A program made the position numbers and the translations under genes. Below, one piece after another: positions 9,345-18,390 of a DNA stretch of 64,000 bases (positions are counted from its first letter, which is position 1; each line of letters starts with the position of its first letter). The stretch is from Phycisphaeraceae bacterium (GTDB lineage: Bacteria; Planctomycetota; Phycisphaerae; Phycisphaerales; Phycisphaeraceae), in NCBI GenBank assembly GCA_029260715.1, contig JAJDCS010000017.1:62001-126000 (forward strand), in the 5' to 3' direction. Below the pieces are notes generated by a model, which worked only from the letters and a program-made list of their open reading frames with translations, searched no databases and had not been told where the DNA came from.

Positions 9345-10736
9345 CTACTTCAGCCCATATTCCTTGAGCTTGCGGTAGAGCGTGCGCTCGCCGATGCCCA
9401 GCATCTTGGCGGCTTGTTCGCGGTTGCCGCTGTGCATGCGCAGGGCTTGGCGGATGGCCTGTTTTTCGATCTGGTCGAGGCTCAGCCCGCCCAGCGCGTC
9501 GATGTTTAGGTCACCGCCAGGCGACGCGGCGGTTTGTATCTCCGGCGGCAGGTGGCGCGGCTCAAGCTTGTCGCCGTCTGCTACCACGACCATGTTCTGA
9601 GTCGCGTTCATGAGTTGACGCACGTTCCCCGGCCAGGCGTATTGCACCAGTTGCGTCATTGTTTCTTCGGTCGGTTGCGGGGCGGGCTTGTCGGATTGCT
9701 GGGCGTAGTGACGCAGGAAATGGTTGACCAGTTGGGGGATGTCCTCGCGTCTCTCGCGAAGCGGCGGCAGGCGCAGCTCCACGCCCTTGATCCGGAAGAA
9801 CAGGTCCTCGCGGAACTGCCCCTGCTTGACCATGTCGCCCAGGTCGCGGTTGGTCGCGGAGATCAGCCGAACGCTCACGTGCTTGGGCTCATTCGACCCC
9901 AGGCGCACCACTTCGCCGCTCTCGAGCACGCGCAACAACTTGGCCTGCATGAGCACGGGCATGTCGCCGACTTCGTCGAGGAACAGCGTGCCCCCGTCGG
10001 CGTACTCGAAGCGACCCTGCCGGTCGCGGTCGGCGCCGGTGAAGGCGCCCTTCACGTGCCCGAACAACTCGTCTTCCAAGATCGACTCGCTTAGGCCGGC
10101 GCAGTTCAGCGGCACGAAGTGCTGCTTGGCCCGGTTGGAATTGTTGTGAAGCGCCTGGGCGATCAACTCCTTGCCGACGCCCGACTCGCCGGTGATCAGC
10201 ACGGGGATGTTGGACGGGGCGATCTGCTTCATCGTGGCGATGAGGCTCCGCATGGCGGGCGACGAGCCGATGATCCCGTCGAAGCCGTAAGACTCGTCGA
10301 GGCGCTGGCGCAGCTGCGCGTTCTGGTCGCGGAGCATGACCGCTTCGACGGCGTGCTGAGCCAGGGCGCGGAACACGTCGAGGTCCAAAGGCTTCTCGAT
10401 GAAGTCGTAGGCCCCCTGCTTGAGCGCCGCTTTGCAGGTGGGCACGTCGCCGTGGGCGGTGACTAATATCGTCTCGGCGTTGCGTTGGGTCTGGCGCGCG
10501 GCGGCGAGCACCTGTAGCCCGGCTTCCTCCGTGTCCATCACCAGGTCGGTGACGACCAAATCAAACTGGCCGTGTTTGAGCTCGTCTTGAGCTTGGGGCA
10601 GGTCGTGGACAATGGTGCAGACGTGGCCAAGGCGGCGCAGCGCCTCAGCCATGACCTCGGCGTGCTCGTCTTCGTCGTCCACGACCAAGACCTGGGCACT
10701 GAGGGGCTTTGTGGGGTTCGATACTTTGTCAGACAT
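9345..10736 (-). CDS. NtrC-family sigma-54-dependent response regulator
   Basis: 463 residues from the ATG at 10736. The receiver domain has acidic pair Asp20/21, phospho-acceptor Asp64 (VTDLVMD) and the conserved Lys in 'FIEKP'. The AAA+ domain has Walker A GESGVGKE (183-190), the sigma-54-contacting GAFTGA loop (230-235) and Walker B LFLDEVGD. The C-terminus is a Fis-type helix-turn-helix ('AAKMLGIGERTLYRKL'). So it should activate sigma-54 promoters; one such promoter is visible before the flagellin gene at 42804-42818. The open frame continues to 10910 but overlaps mqnA and has no receiver homology there. Confidence 0.93.
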   Translation of the reverse strand: MSDKVSNPTKPLSAQVLVVDDEDEHAEVMAEALRRLGHVCTIVHDLPQAQDELKHGQFDLVVTDLVMDTEEAGLQVLAAARQTQRNAETILVTAHGDVPTCKAALKQGAYDFIEKPLDLDVFRALAQHAVEAVMLRDQNAQLRQRLDESYGFDGIIGSSPAMRSLIATMKQIAPSNIPVLITGESGVGKELIAQALHNNSNRAKQHFVPLNCAGLSESILEDELFGHVKGAFTGADRDRQGRFEYADGGTLFLDEVGDMPVLMQAKLLRVLESGEVVRLGSNEPKHVSVRLISATNRDLGDMVKQGQFREDLFFRIKGVELRLPPLRERREDIPQLVNHFLRHYAQQSDKPAPQPTEETMTQLVQYAWPGNVRQLMNATQNMVVVADGDKLEPRHLPPEIQTAASPGGDLNIDALGGLSLDQIEKQAIRQALRMHSGNREQAAKMLGIGERTLYRKLKEYGLK

Positions 10737-10849
10737 CGATCGGGCTCTTGTGTCCTTGGTACGGCTTACCGGTTCATATTCGTCACGGCTGAGGCGGTCA
10801 AGGCTGATGTGGTTGCCAAGACCACCACCGCAACGCCTGATCTTAAGCA

Positions 10850-10855
10850 TATAAT
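10850..10855 (+). promoter_or_regulatory. -10 element of mqnA
   Basis: A perfect TATAAT eight bases before the mqnA ATG. The expected start of transcription falls within one or two bases of the start codon, so the mRNA is probably leaderless. No clear -35 at normal spacing. Confidence 0.6.
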
Positions 10856-10863
10856 GCCGCCAG

Positions 10864-11760
10864 ATGAAACCCAGCCAACCCGCCGACCCCCAACCGCCCA
10901 CGCCGGCCAAGGCCGTTCACACGATCGGCTGCGTGGGCTATCTAAACGCCAAGCCCCTGATCCACGGCCTAGAAAACCGAGCCGACGCGGCTGTTCAGTT
11001 TGACGTGCCCAGCGGGCTGCTAGCCCGGCTGGAGAGCGGCGAGGTGGATATCGCGCTGTGCCCGGTGATCGACTACTACCAAAGCGGTGTGCCGCTGCGG
11101 ATCGTGCCCGTGGGCGGTATTGGGTGCAACGGCCCAACGCTGACGGTGCGCCTGTACAGCCGCGTGCCGTTCGAGGCGATTACCCACGTCCACGCAGACA
11201 CCGACAGTCACACCAGTGTTGCCTTGCTGCGGGTTGTGCTGTGGCGGTGTTACGGCGTAAACCCCCGCGTCAGCTCACTGAATGTTGACGCTGCCACCGG
11301 AGGCATCACCGGACAAGTAGCCCAGGCAGCGCTGCTGATCGGCGACAAGGTAATTACGGACCAGCCGCCGGCCCAAGCGTTCCCGCATCAACTCGACCTG
11401 GGCGAAGCGTGGCACGGACTCACCGGCCTGCCGTTTGTGTTCGCGGTGTGGATGGCCCGCGACGGGGTCGATCTGGGCGATCTGCCTGCGGCACTGAACG
11501 CGGTGCGCGTGGCTAACGCGGCGTGTCTCGACGAAATCGCCGCGCAATACGCCGCCAAGCACGGCTGGCCGATTGACCTAGCGCTTCAATACTTCACACG
11601 ACACATCCGCTACGACATGGGCAAGCCGCAGCTTGAAGCGATCGAGCGGTTCGGCGAGTTGGCTGGAAAAATGGGCCTGATCAAAAAACCGCAGCCGCTG
11701 CGCATCGACGCGGCATCGGGGCAAAACGCGCAAGTCGGGTGCGCCGGTCTCACGCGATAA
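10864..11760 (+). CDS. mqnA: Chorismate dehydratase of the futalosine pathway
   Basis: Converts chorismate to 3-enolpyruvylbenzoate, the first step of futalosine-route menaquinone synthesis. 298 residues with the periplasmic-binding-protein fold of the MqnA/MqnD family; 'GCVGYLNAKPLIHGLE', 'GEVDIALCPVIDY' and 'LGEAWHGLTGLPFVFAVW' are characteristic MqnA segments. It is divergent from the sigma-54 regulator, and has TATAAT right before the ATG instead of a ribosome-binding site. A candidate MqnB nucleosidase lies at 24462-25253; other mqn genes are not in the window. Confidence 0.93.
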   Translation: MKPSQPADPQPPTPAKAVHTIGCVGYLNAKPLIHGLENRADAAVQFDVPSGLLARLESGEVDIALCPVIDYYQSGVPLRIVPVGGIGCNGPTLTVRLYSRVPFEAITHVHADTDSHTSVALLRVVLWRCYGVNPRVSSLNVDAATGGITGQVAQAALLIGDKVITDQPPAQAFPHQLDLGEAWHGLTGLPFVFAVWMARDGVDLGDLPAALNAVRVANAACLDEIAAQYAAKHGWPIDLALQYFTRHIRYDMGKPQLEAIERFGELAGKMGLIKKPQPLRIDAASGQNAQVGCAGLTR

Positions 11761-11782
11761 ACTAAAGATGCGGTTGTGAAAG

Positions 11783-12634
11783 CTATCCGCCCAGAGCTTG
11801 GTGAACGCTCGCCAAGGTCCCCAGCAGGGACAGCGCCTGGCTTAGGGGCAACATGGTGCTGGCGTCGGACAGCGCGTTGCCGGGGTCGGGGTGTGTCTCG
11901 ATGAAGACCGCTTGAACACCAGCCGCGACGGCCGCGCGGGCCAGCAGCGGCGACCGGTCGGGACGCCCGCCGGAGGTCTTACCGCCTTCCCCCCCGCCGG
12001 GTTGCTGTGTGGAGTGCGTGGTGTCGAAACACACGGGGCAACCCAGGTCCATCAAGTCGCCCAAGCCGACGAAATCATTCACCAGACGCTGGTACCCGAA
12101 GAACGTGCCCCGCTCGGTGAGCATGATCCCGCCGGCGACGGCTTTGTTGCCCCGCATCTCGGGCTGGCTGTGGCGGAGCTTCTGGACCACATTGACCATC
12201 TCGCCGGGCGACATGAACTGGCCTTTCTTGACGTTCACGGGCTTGCCAGTAGCCGCGGCGGCGATGAGCAGGTCGGTCTGCCGACACAGGAACGCGGGGA
12301 TCTGTAAGAGGTCCACCGTTCGGGCGGCCGGCGCGGCGTGGCCCGGCTCGTGGATGTCGGTCGTCACGGGCACGCCCAGCTCGGCCTTCACCGCTTCGAG
12401 CATGGCCAACCCCCTGATCATGCCCGGCCCGCGCCGGCTGGAGATGGCGCTGCGGTTGGCTTTGTCGAAGCTGGCTTTGAAGATAAAGCCCAGCCCCAAT
12501 TCGGCGCACCGGTCACGCAACGCCTGGGCGATTTGCAGGCACAGCTGCTCCGACTCGGCCAAACACGGCCCTGCGATGACCGCTAGCGGCTGGTGTTGCC
12601 CGATCTGAATGTTGCCAACGGTGATGTCTTGCAT
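11783..12634 (-). CDS. kdsA: 3-deoxy-8-phosphooctulonate (KDO-8-P) synthase
   Basis: Condenses arabinose 5-phosphate with PEP to KDO-8-phosphate for lipopolysaccharide, so the organism should make an outer membrane with KDO. 283 residues, normal length. Diagnostic segments are 'VIAGPCLAES', 'KASFDKANRSA', 'TDIHEP', 'FLCRQTDLL', 'VNVKKGQFMSP' and 'FDTTHSTQQPGG'. It has Cys in the first segment, and Asn in 'DKANR', as in KdsA rather than DAHP synthase. Last gene of a hydrolase-deoC-kdsA run; 42 bases after deoC. Confidence 0.95.
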   Translation of the reverse strand: MQDITVGNIQIGQHQPLAVIAGPCLAESEQLCLQIAQALRDRCAELGLGFIFKASFDKANRSAISSRRGPGMIRGLAMLEAVKAELGVPVTTDIHEPGHAAPAARTVDLLQIPAFLCRQTDLLIAAAATGKPVNVKKGQFMSPGEMVNVVQKLRHSQPEMRGNKAVAGGIMLTERGTFFGYQRLVNDFVGLGDLMDLGCPVCFDTTHSTQQPGGGEGGKTSGGRPDRSPLLARAAVAAGVQAVFIETHPDPGNALSDASTMLPLSQALSLLGTLASVHQALGG

Positions 12635-12676
12635 GGTTGTGGTGATCTCTAGCGTTGCCCGCGTGAACCGCCCGGC

Positions 12677-13444
12677 TTAATAGATTGAACGGTTGCGCAT
12701 TGTACGGTTTGTGGTTTCGGGCGTTTCCTGGGGGGCTTGAGTGTCGCCCGTCACAATGCCCACGCTTGCCGAGCAGCCCAGCCGGTCGGCGCCGGCGTCG
12801 AGCATGGCGAGCGCTTGTTCGCGCGTGCGGATGCCCCCGGCGGCTTTGATGTACAACCCGCCGCTGTGCTTTTTCATCAGGCGGACGGCTTCGACGGTCG
12901 CCCCGCCGGCGGGATGGAAGCCGGTAGACGTCTTGACGAAGTCGCAGCCGCTCTCGATCGCGGCTTGGCAGGCGCACGCGATGCGCCCCTCGCCATGGGC
13001 GGGGTCTTGCAACAAGAGCGCCGACTCGATGATCACCTTCACGACCACCGCCGGGCTGACGGCGCGCGCGGCTTTGATAATCTCCAAAAACTCGGCTTTG
13101 GCGGACGCGGCGTCTTGTTTAAGCAAGTACGGCAGGTGTGCGACAAAGTCGATCTCTTGGGCGCCGTCCTTCACCGCGGCGGTGGCTTCGATCGCTTTGA
13201 TCGTCGGCTTGTTGGCTCCCAAGGGGAAGCCTACCACCGCGCAGGTCTTGATCGGTGAGCCGTGCAGGGCCTTGGCCACGTCCGCGACGAATAGGCCGTG
13301 TACGCAAACGGAAGCGAAGTTGTATTGCGTCGCCTCCGCAACCAGCCGGTGGATATCGCGACGGTCGGCCTCGGCGGCCAGCAGTGTGTGGTCGATCTTG
13401 CCGGCCAGGTTTGGTGGAGGTGTCGCGGCCATAGGCTTCATCAT
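12677..13444 (-). CDS. deoC: Deoxyribose-phosphate aldolase
   Basis: Cleaves 2-deoxyribose 5-phosphate to glyceraldehyde 3-phosphate and acetaldehyde in deoxynucleoside salvage. 255 residues; TIM-barrel class I aldolase with the Schiff-base lysine in 'DFVKTSTGF' and the second lysine in 'LYIKAAGGIRT', plus 'KIDHTLL' at the N-terminus. The ATG overlaps the stop of the upstream hydrolase (ATGATG), suggesting translational coupling; ATG codons at 13441 and 13432 are alternatives. Confidence 0.95.
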   Translation of the reverse strand: MMKPMAATPPPNLAGKIDHTLLAAEADRRDIHRLVAEATQYNFASVCVHGLFVADVAKALHGSPIKTCAVVGFPLGANKPTIKAIEATAAVKDGAQEIDFVAHLPYLLKQDAASAKAEFLEIIKAARAVSPAVVVKVIIESALLLQDPAHGEGRIACACQAAIESGCDFVKTSTGFHPAGGATVEAVRLMKKHSGGLYIKAAGGIRTREQALAMLDAGADRLGCSASVGIVTGDTQAPQETPETTNRTMRNRSIY

Positions 13445-14388
13445 AAGGCCTGGGTCGGCGAAGTGTGTTGACCCGGGTGTGCGGTTTGGGGTGACGGGGC
13501 CTGCGCCAACTCGTTGAACAGCGATTCAAGGGATTGAACGTAAAGGGGGTTGTCGGTGGCGATCAGGTCGCCGTGTGAACCGCCCTCGAACGCGACGAGG
13601 CGTCCGCGCGGCGCAACGGCGGCGATTTGTTGGCCGGACTCGAACCGGCAGATCGGGTCGTCCGTGCCGTGCAACACCAGCAGCGGACACGCCAAGCGGG
13701 CCGCGTACGCCGCGCGGTCGTATTGGGCCAGCCCCGGCAGCCGCAGCCACGCGTACGCGGCGGACAGGTGCGCAATGGGAAACGCGGGCACCTTCCGGCA
13801 GCGCAGGTGCCCACGCAGCGGCTCACCGAAGTAGCGGAACGGCCCGTCGGCGATCACCGCGGTGATGCGGCGCACGGTTGCTTCGTCGGCATTGGCTGCG
13901 GCCACGATGGACACGCCGGCCCCCAGTGACACGCCATACAGCACCACGGGCGCGTCGGTGCCTTCGATCTGTTCGACCACGCGTAGCAGGTCATCGGCCT
14001 CAAGCGTGCCCAGGCAACTGATGGGCGCGGTGGATTCGCCGTGGCCACGCAGGTCGTACACGATCAGCCGCGACGCGAAAGGCGCCAACACCGGCACGCG
14101 CAGCAATGAGCCGTACCGGCTGCTGTTCCAGCCGTGGGAGATGATCACCACGGGGCCGCCGGGTGATTTGCCGACGATCTCCCACCCCAGCGTCGTTGAC
14201 CCGTCGGCGAACACGTACCGACGCTCTTGGGCTTCGAAGCCCAACTGGTCGGGGTCGGTGGGCAGGCCCTTAGCCAAGGCGTAGGCGTAGGTCTTGCGCT
14301 TGGGGTACTGCAGTTTGAAAACCACGGCGGCGCTGCTGGCGAGAATAATCATCGCCAGCGCGAGGATGTAGAGGTTTAAAAATTCCAT
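13441..14388 (-). CDS. Membrane-anchored alpha/beta hydrolase
   Basis: 315 residues beginning with one hydrophobic helix (about 5-27) that should anchor it to the inner membrane. The alpha/beta-hydrolase core shows the oxyanion 'SHGWNSSRYG', 'YDLRGHGES', nucleophile elbow GVSLG, the acid in 'HGTDDPIC' and the catalytic histidine in 'GGSHGDL'. These resemble the BAAT/esterase-type 'YqkD/YfhR' hydrolases. Substrate unknown. First gene of a run with deoC and kdsA. Confidence 0.85.
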   Translation of the reverse strand: MEFLNLYILALAMIILASSAAVVFKLQYPKRKTYAYALAKGLPTDPDQLGFEAQERRYVFADGSTTLGWEIVGKSPGGPVVIISHGWNSSRYGSLLRVPVLAPFASRLIVYDLRGHGESTAPISCLGTLEADDLLRVVEQIEGTDAPVVLYGVSLGAGVSIVAAANADEATVRRITAVIADGPFRYFGEPLRGHLRCRKVPAFPIAHLSAAYAWLRLPGLAQYDRAAYAARLACPLLVLHGTDDPICRFESGQQIAAVAPRGRLVAFEGGSHGDLIATDNPLYVQSLESLFNELAQAPSPQTAHPGQHTSPTQAL

Positions 14389-14438
14389 CGCTGTTTCGTG
14401 ATGAGCATCTTAGAACGTGCATGAAAAGCATGCTCCGC

Positions 14439-14469
14439 CACGAGCCGCGACCGTCAGGGAGCGGTCCGG
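14439..14469 (+). repeat. Short dispersed repeat B (GAGCCGCGACCGTCAGGGAG type)
   Basis: One of five related copies; the others are at 18391-18424, 24852-24881, 30215-30244 and 63943-63980. The core can fold as GACCG...CGGTC. It lies in the gap between ispE and the hydrolase gene. Confidence 0.75.
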
Positions 14470-14540
14470 GTGGAATAATCACGGGAACTTGCACGCGGCT
14501 TTTCGATGGCTTGAGGCTCCTCACACACTCTCTTAGGGTG

Positions 14541-15455
14541 CTAATGCGCCGCCGCCGTGGCGATCGCGGGCAACCCGCTGATGGCCGCGACCCGTTTGGC
14601 CATGACCTGGCACACTTGGGCGTCGGGGGCGACGGCGAAGAGCGTTGAGCCTGAGCCGGTGACGTGAATGGGGTGTTGCAAGTCTTGTTGCAGCTTATCG
14701 CGATGCCCGCGTAGCTCGGAGCGTACCGCCATCGCCGCTTGGGCCAGGTCATTAAACGGCCCGTCGGCGGCTAACGGTTGTTGCTGTGCCAAGTCGCGGA
14801 CGCGCTGGGTCTCCGGCTCGCGGCTCACGCCCGCTTGCCCCGGCAACCGATCGAACGCGCGATACACGTCGCCCGTCGGGCACGCCAAAGCGGGGAAAAC
14901 CAACACGAGATGCACGGGGCTGGGCAGTGTTAGCGGCTCGATTTGCTCACCCAACCCGGCGACCAGCGCCGACGGCTGCCCAAGGATCGCCGCGACCAGG
15001 AAACCCACGTCGCTGCCCAGCGATGCGCCAAGCTCGATTAATTCCGCCCGCTCCATGCCCAAGCTGAACAGCCGGTTTAGCCCGACGAGCGTGCCCGCCG
15101 CGTTGCTCGACCCGCCGCCCAGGCCTGCGCCGGTGGGGATGCGCTTGCGCAGTGTCAGCAACACCTGCAGCGGCCGCCCCACGCGCTCTTGGATCAATGA
15201 CCACGCGCGGTAGACCAGGTCTTTCTCAATCGGCCAATCGACGATGACTTGTGGTTGGCCCCCTTCCGTGGCCGGCGGCGCTGGTGCGATGTCGAACCGG
15301 CACGGCTCGTCGGTCTGTTTGATTTTGAGGGAATCGCCGAAACCGACCGCCACCATCCAACTGGCTAGCGGGTGCATGCCGCCGGGACGCGGCGACCCAA
15401 CAGACAGGGCCAGGTTCACTTTGGCGGGGCAGGTGAGTTCCACGGACGGCTGCAT
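14541..15455 (-). CDS. ispE: 4-diphosphocytidyl-2-C-methyl-D-erythritol kinase
   Basis: Phosphorylates CDP-methylerythritol in the MEP pathway. 304 residues of the GHMP kinase family: 'CPAKVNLALSVG' at the start, the glycine-rich ATP loop 'PTGAGLGGGSSNAAG', and a C-terminal 'HVTGSGSTLFAV'. The start ATG at 15455 follows directly on the stop codon of the L,D-transpeptidase gene (TAATATG), so the two are coupled; an in-frame ATG at 15467 overlaps the upstream gene. Confidence 0.95.
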   Translation of the reverse strand: MQPSVELTCPAKVNLALSVGSPRPGGMHPLASWMVAVGFGDSLKIKQTDEPCRFDIAPAPPATEGGQPQVIVDWPIEKDLVYRAWSLIQERVGRPLQVLLTLRKRIPTGAGLGGGSSNAAGTLVGLNRLFSLGMERAELIELGASLGSDVGFLVAAILGQPSALVAGLGEQIEPLTLPSPVHLVLVFPALACPTGDVYRAFDRLPGQAGVSREPETQRVRDLAQQQPLAADGPFNDLAQAAMAVRSELRGHRDKLQQDLQHPIHVTGSGSTLFAVAPDAQVCQVMAKRVAAISGLPAIATAAAH

Positions 15456-15456
15456 A

Positions 15457-16683
15457 TTACGGCCCAACGGCCACGGTGCTTTGGCCGTCCGTCAGCAGCT
15501 TGTAGACCATGTCGATGTCGTCGGCCTTGAGGCGGATGCAACCCATGGAGACCTGCTTGCCGACCGAATCGGGCTCGATCGTGCCGTGGATGCCGTAGCC
15601 CACGAGGCCCTTGGTATTCTCGTCGATGCCCTGTAGGCCAATCCAGTACTCACCGATCGGGTTGGCGGGGTCGTCGGAGCCGTAGACCTTGCCCGTGCGC
15701 GGGTTGGTCCAGCCGGGGTTGGACAGCTTGCTGCCGCGACGGACGATCCAGGTGCCAAGCGGGGTGGAGTCGTCCTCGCCAAGCCCCACGCGGAAGCTGC
15801 GCACGTACACGCGCTGCCCGCCGGAGCCGGCCAAGTACACATCCATCCGGTAGCCCGATTTACTTACAACCGCGTGGAACGGCCCGTGGATGACCTTGAT
15901 CCGCTGGCCCACGCGTATGCGCCGGGCGCTGACGTTGTTGATCAACTCAATCAATTGGTACGGCACGTTGTAACGCGGCGCGATGGTGGACAAAAAGTCA
16001 CCGGGCTGGACCTTGTAATACTCGGCAAACGGGTCGCCCGCCACAGCCCGCGGTGAGAAGACCAGCGTCTGATTGATCTGCGCCAATATCTGTCGCACAG
16101 CATGCGTGTCAGCGACGGACAGGTTGGCTGCTTGGCCGATCAGCAGGTCGTTGAGGATTTTCCGTGCTTCAAGCGGCTTGCCCTGTTGGAACAGTTGTTG
16201 GCCGTGCGCGATCGCGGCGGATGCTCGACCGGTGGACTCGTTCGGTGAGGTCTGACCGATCAGCGCGGCGGGTGCGGGCGTCTGCCCTTGCGGGGGCGTC
16301 GCTTGCCGCGTCGGTGTGGCGGTGGTTCCGGCTGTGCCCTGGGGCGTCGGTATCGCTTGAGCACGGCGATCCGGCGCATCGCCCGCACGCCCCGCAGCCA
16401 ACGGCGCCGCGCTAGGCGTGGCTTCTCGAACGGGCGTCTGGGTCTGCTTGCGAGGCTCGGCCTGGCTCACCGGCTTGGCGGGTGTCTTTGACGCCTGAGC
16501 ATGTGTCGCGGTGCCGGAGGAACTGTCCTCGCTTCCCGACGGCCACAACCAATACACTCCGGCGCAGACCGCGACGAGCAGCACCAGCCACACCCACTTC
16601 GAACTAGATCCCTTGCGACGCCTGCGGGTTGTGTACCGCCTCCGGTGCGTGCTGGACCGGGCCGTTTGCGATGATAACACCAT
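15457..16683 (-). CDS. LysM-containing L,D-transpeptidase (YkuD family)
   Basis: 408 residues. A basic cytoplasmic start, one membrane helix (about 29-48), a Pro/Ala/Thr/Gln-rich linker, a LysM domain ('YKVQPGDFLSTIAPRYNVP') and a C-terminal YkuD domain with the catalytic 'HGTIEPDSVG...SMGCIRL' His/Cys/Arg motif. These enzymes form 3-3 cross-links or attach proteins to peptidoglycan; here it supports a real peptidoglycan wall. GGAG lies 11 bases before the ATG. It is followed without a gap by ispE. Confidence 0.92.
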   Translation of the reverse strand: MVLSSQTARSSTHRRRYTTRRRRKGSSSKWVWLVLLVAVCAGVYWLWPSGSEDSSSGTATHAQASKTPAKPVSQAEPRKQTQTPVREATPSAAPLAAGRAGDAPDRRAQAIPTPQGTAGTTATPTRQATPPQGQTPAPAALIGQTSPNESTGRASAAIAHGQQLFQQGKPLEARKILNDLLIGQAANLSVADTHAVRQILAQINQTLVFSPRAVAGDPFAEYYKVQPGDFLSTIAPRYNVPYQLIELINNVSARRIRVGQRIKVIHGPFHAVVSKSGYRMDVYLAGSGGQRVYVRSFRVGLGEDDSTPLGTWIVRRGSKLSNPGWTNPRTGKVYGSDDPANPIGEYWIGLQGIDENTKGLVGYGIHGTIEPDSVGKQVSMGCIRLKADDIDMVYKLLTDGQSTVAVGP

Positions 16684-16870
16684 GGGTCTGTCTAGCTCCT
16701 AAACACCGTCACCCAGCCCCGATTGAGTACACAGAACGCTTCACTGGCCGAGGCGTGAAACGGACGAATCTAACCACTCAACAATAGCAGATTAGCCGGT
16801 GTTTGCAGAGCCGGGCCCCCGGAAGTGCCCTGGGCAATATCCCCCCATGGGAACGCCCGCAGGAATGCCC

Positions 16871-18301
16871 TTAAGTGCTTCGGGAGTCAATCTCCGCCTC
16901 AGTCCCCGGTGCGGATGCTTTACTGTCTCCCCGCTGCTGGGCGAGCCAGGCCAGGTACTCGCCGATCCGCTTTTCGTAGCCGCGCTGCGTGGGTTTGTAA
17001 TAGGTCTTGTCCACGCCCAGGTATTCTTGATCCACATACCCGGTGGGGCTGTTGTGGGCGTACTGGTAGCCCTGGGCATTGCCCATGCGTTTGGCGCCGG
17101 CGTAGTGGCCGTCTCGCAGGTGCCGGGGCACGGGGATGGTGCGGCCCTGCTTGACGTCTTTGGCGGCGGCGCCGATGGCCACGGTACACGCGTTGCTCTT
17201 GGGCGCCGTGGCCATATAGATCACCGCTTGGGCCAGTGTTAGCTTGCACTCGGGTAGGCCGATGCGCTCGGTGATGTCATAAGCAGCGGCGGCGACGGAG
17301 ATGGCCCTGGGGTCGGCGTTGCCGATGTCTTCGCTAGCGAGGATGGCGATGCGTCGGGCGATGAAGCGCGGGTCTTCGCCCGCTTCGAGCATTTTGGCTA
17401 GCCAGTACACGGCCGCGTCCGGGTCGCTTCCGCGCATGGACTTGATGAAGGCGGACGCAGCGTCGTAATGCCCGTCGCCCGTGCCGTCGTACACAATCGC
17501 CTTGCGCTGGATCGACTGCTGGGCCACGTCTAGATCGATCGCGATCGCGCCAGCTTCGCGTTGTGCGTCCCCGTCCTCTGCATTATGACTTTGGACCCCG
17601 GACTCTGGACCCTGGACTTGTTCCGTGCTCACCACCGCGATCTCAAGCGCCGTCAGCGCCCGCCTCGCGTCGCCGTCGCACACGCGCGCCCAGTGCTCGA
17701 TCGCATCATCGCTGACACACAGGCTCAGCTTGCCGTAGCCATGCTCCGGGTCTGCGATCGCCCGGCGGAGTAGCGCCGCGACCTTCCCCTCGTCCAACGG
17801 CTCAAACTGAAAAATCTGCGACCGGCTGACCAGCGGCGAATTGATCGAAAAAAACGGGTTCTCGGTGGTCGCCCCGATCAGCGTGACCACGCCCCGTTCC
17901 ACGTCTTCAAGCAGCACGTCCTGCTGGGCCCTGCTGAACCGGTGGATTTCGTCTAAGAAAAAGATCGTGCGTTGGCCGCTGTCTTCCAGAGCCGCTCGCG
18001 CGGCGTCGAGGACGTGGCGGACTTCTTTCACACCCACGGCTGCGGCGTTGGCACGCTCGAACCGACGCTTGGTCGTGTGAGCGATCAACTCTGCGAGCGT
18101 GGTCTTACCCGTGCCCGGTGGGCCGTAAAAAATCACGCTGGTGATCCGGTCGGCCCACAGCATGCGCCGCAGCAGCTTGCCGGGGCCGATAAAGTGCTCC
18201 TGGCCTAAAAAATCTTCGAGTGTGCGTGGGCGCATGCGCACGGCCAGCGGCTGGGCCGCAAGGCGGTTGCTCTCTCGCTGGCTGTCCCACAACCCAGGCA
18301 T
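16871..18301 (-). CDS. rarA: Replication-associated recombination protein A (RarA/MgsA), with a repeat-derived insert
   Basis: AAA+ ATPase acting at stalled replication forks. 476 residues: 'RPRTLEDFLGQEHFIG', Walker A GPPGTGKT (60-67), Walker B FFLDEIHRF (114-122), sensor 'GATTENP' and the family C-terminus ending in 'KRIGEYLAW'. Between residues about 226 and 250 there is an extra Gln/Gly/Ser/Glu-rich stretch coded by 'GTCCAGGGTCCAGAGTCC'-like tandem 10-14-mers; this is not part of the usual family sequence. A TATCAT lies six bases before the ATG, so the mRNA is probably leaderless. Confidence 0.93.
   Translation of the reverse strand: MPGLWDSQRESNRLAAQPLAVRMRPRTLEDFLGQEHFIGPGKLLRRMLWADRITSVIFYGPPGTGKTTLAELIAHTTKRRFERANAAAVGVKEVRHVLDAARAALEDSGQRTIFFLDEIHRFSRAQQDVLLEDVERGVVTLIGATTENPFFSINSPLVSRSQIFQFEPLDEGKVAALLRRAIADPEHGYGKLSLCVSDDAIEHWARVCDGDARRALTALEIAVVSTEQVQGPESGVQSHNAEDGDAQREAGAIAIDLDVAQQSIQRKAIVYDGTGDGHYDAASAFIKSMRGSDPDAAVYWLAKMLEAGEDPRFIARRIAILASEDIGNADPRAISVAAAAYDITERIGLPECKLTLAQAVIYMATAPKSNACTVAIGAAAKDVKQGRTIPVPRHLRDGHYAGAKRMGNAQGYQYAHNSPTGYVDQEYLGVDKTYYKPTQRGYEKRIGEYLAWLAQQRGDSKASAPGTEAEIDSRST
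17587..17620. repeat. Tandem GGAC(T/C)(C/T)TGGACC-type repeat inside rarA
   Basis: About three imperfect units of 'ggaccccggactctggaccc' run through this short interval, in frame with rarA and coding a Gln-Gly-Pro-Glu-Ser-Gly-type peptide. The unit is unlike the flanking coding sequence. Confidence 0.65.
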
Positions 18302-18307
18302 CTATCA

Positions 18308-18313
18308 ATGATA
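18308..18313 (-). promoter_or_regulatory. -10 element of rarA
   Basis: TATCAT on the minus strand with exactly six bases to the ATG at 18301; transcription would start at the start codon. No Shine-Dalgarno is present. Confidence 0.5.
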
Positions 18314-18390
18314 GCAACCCCGGACAGGCAACCGGCAAAGCCGATGAATACGGATTCGGATTAATTTTGAGTCGATTTAAGACTATAAAA

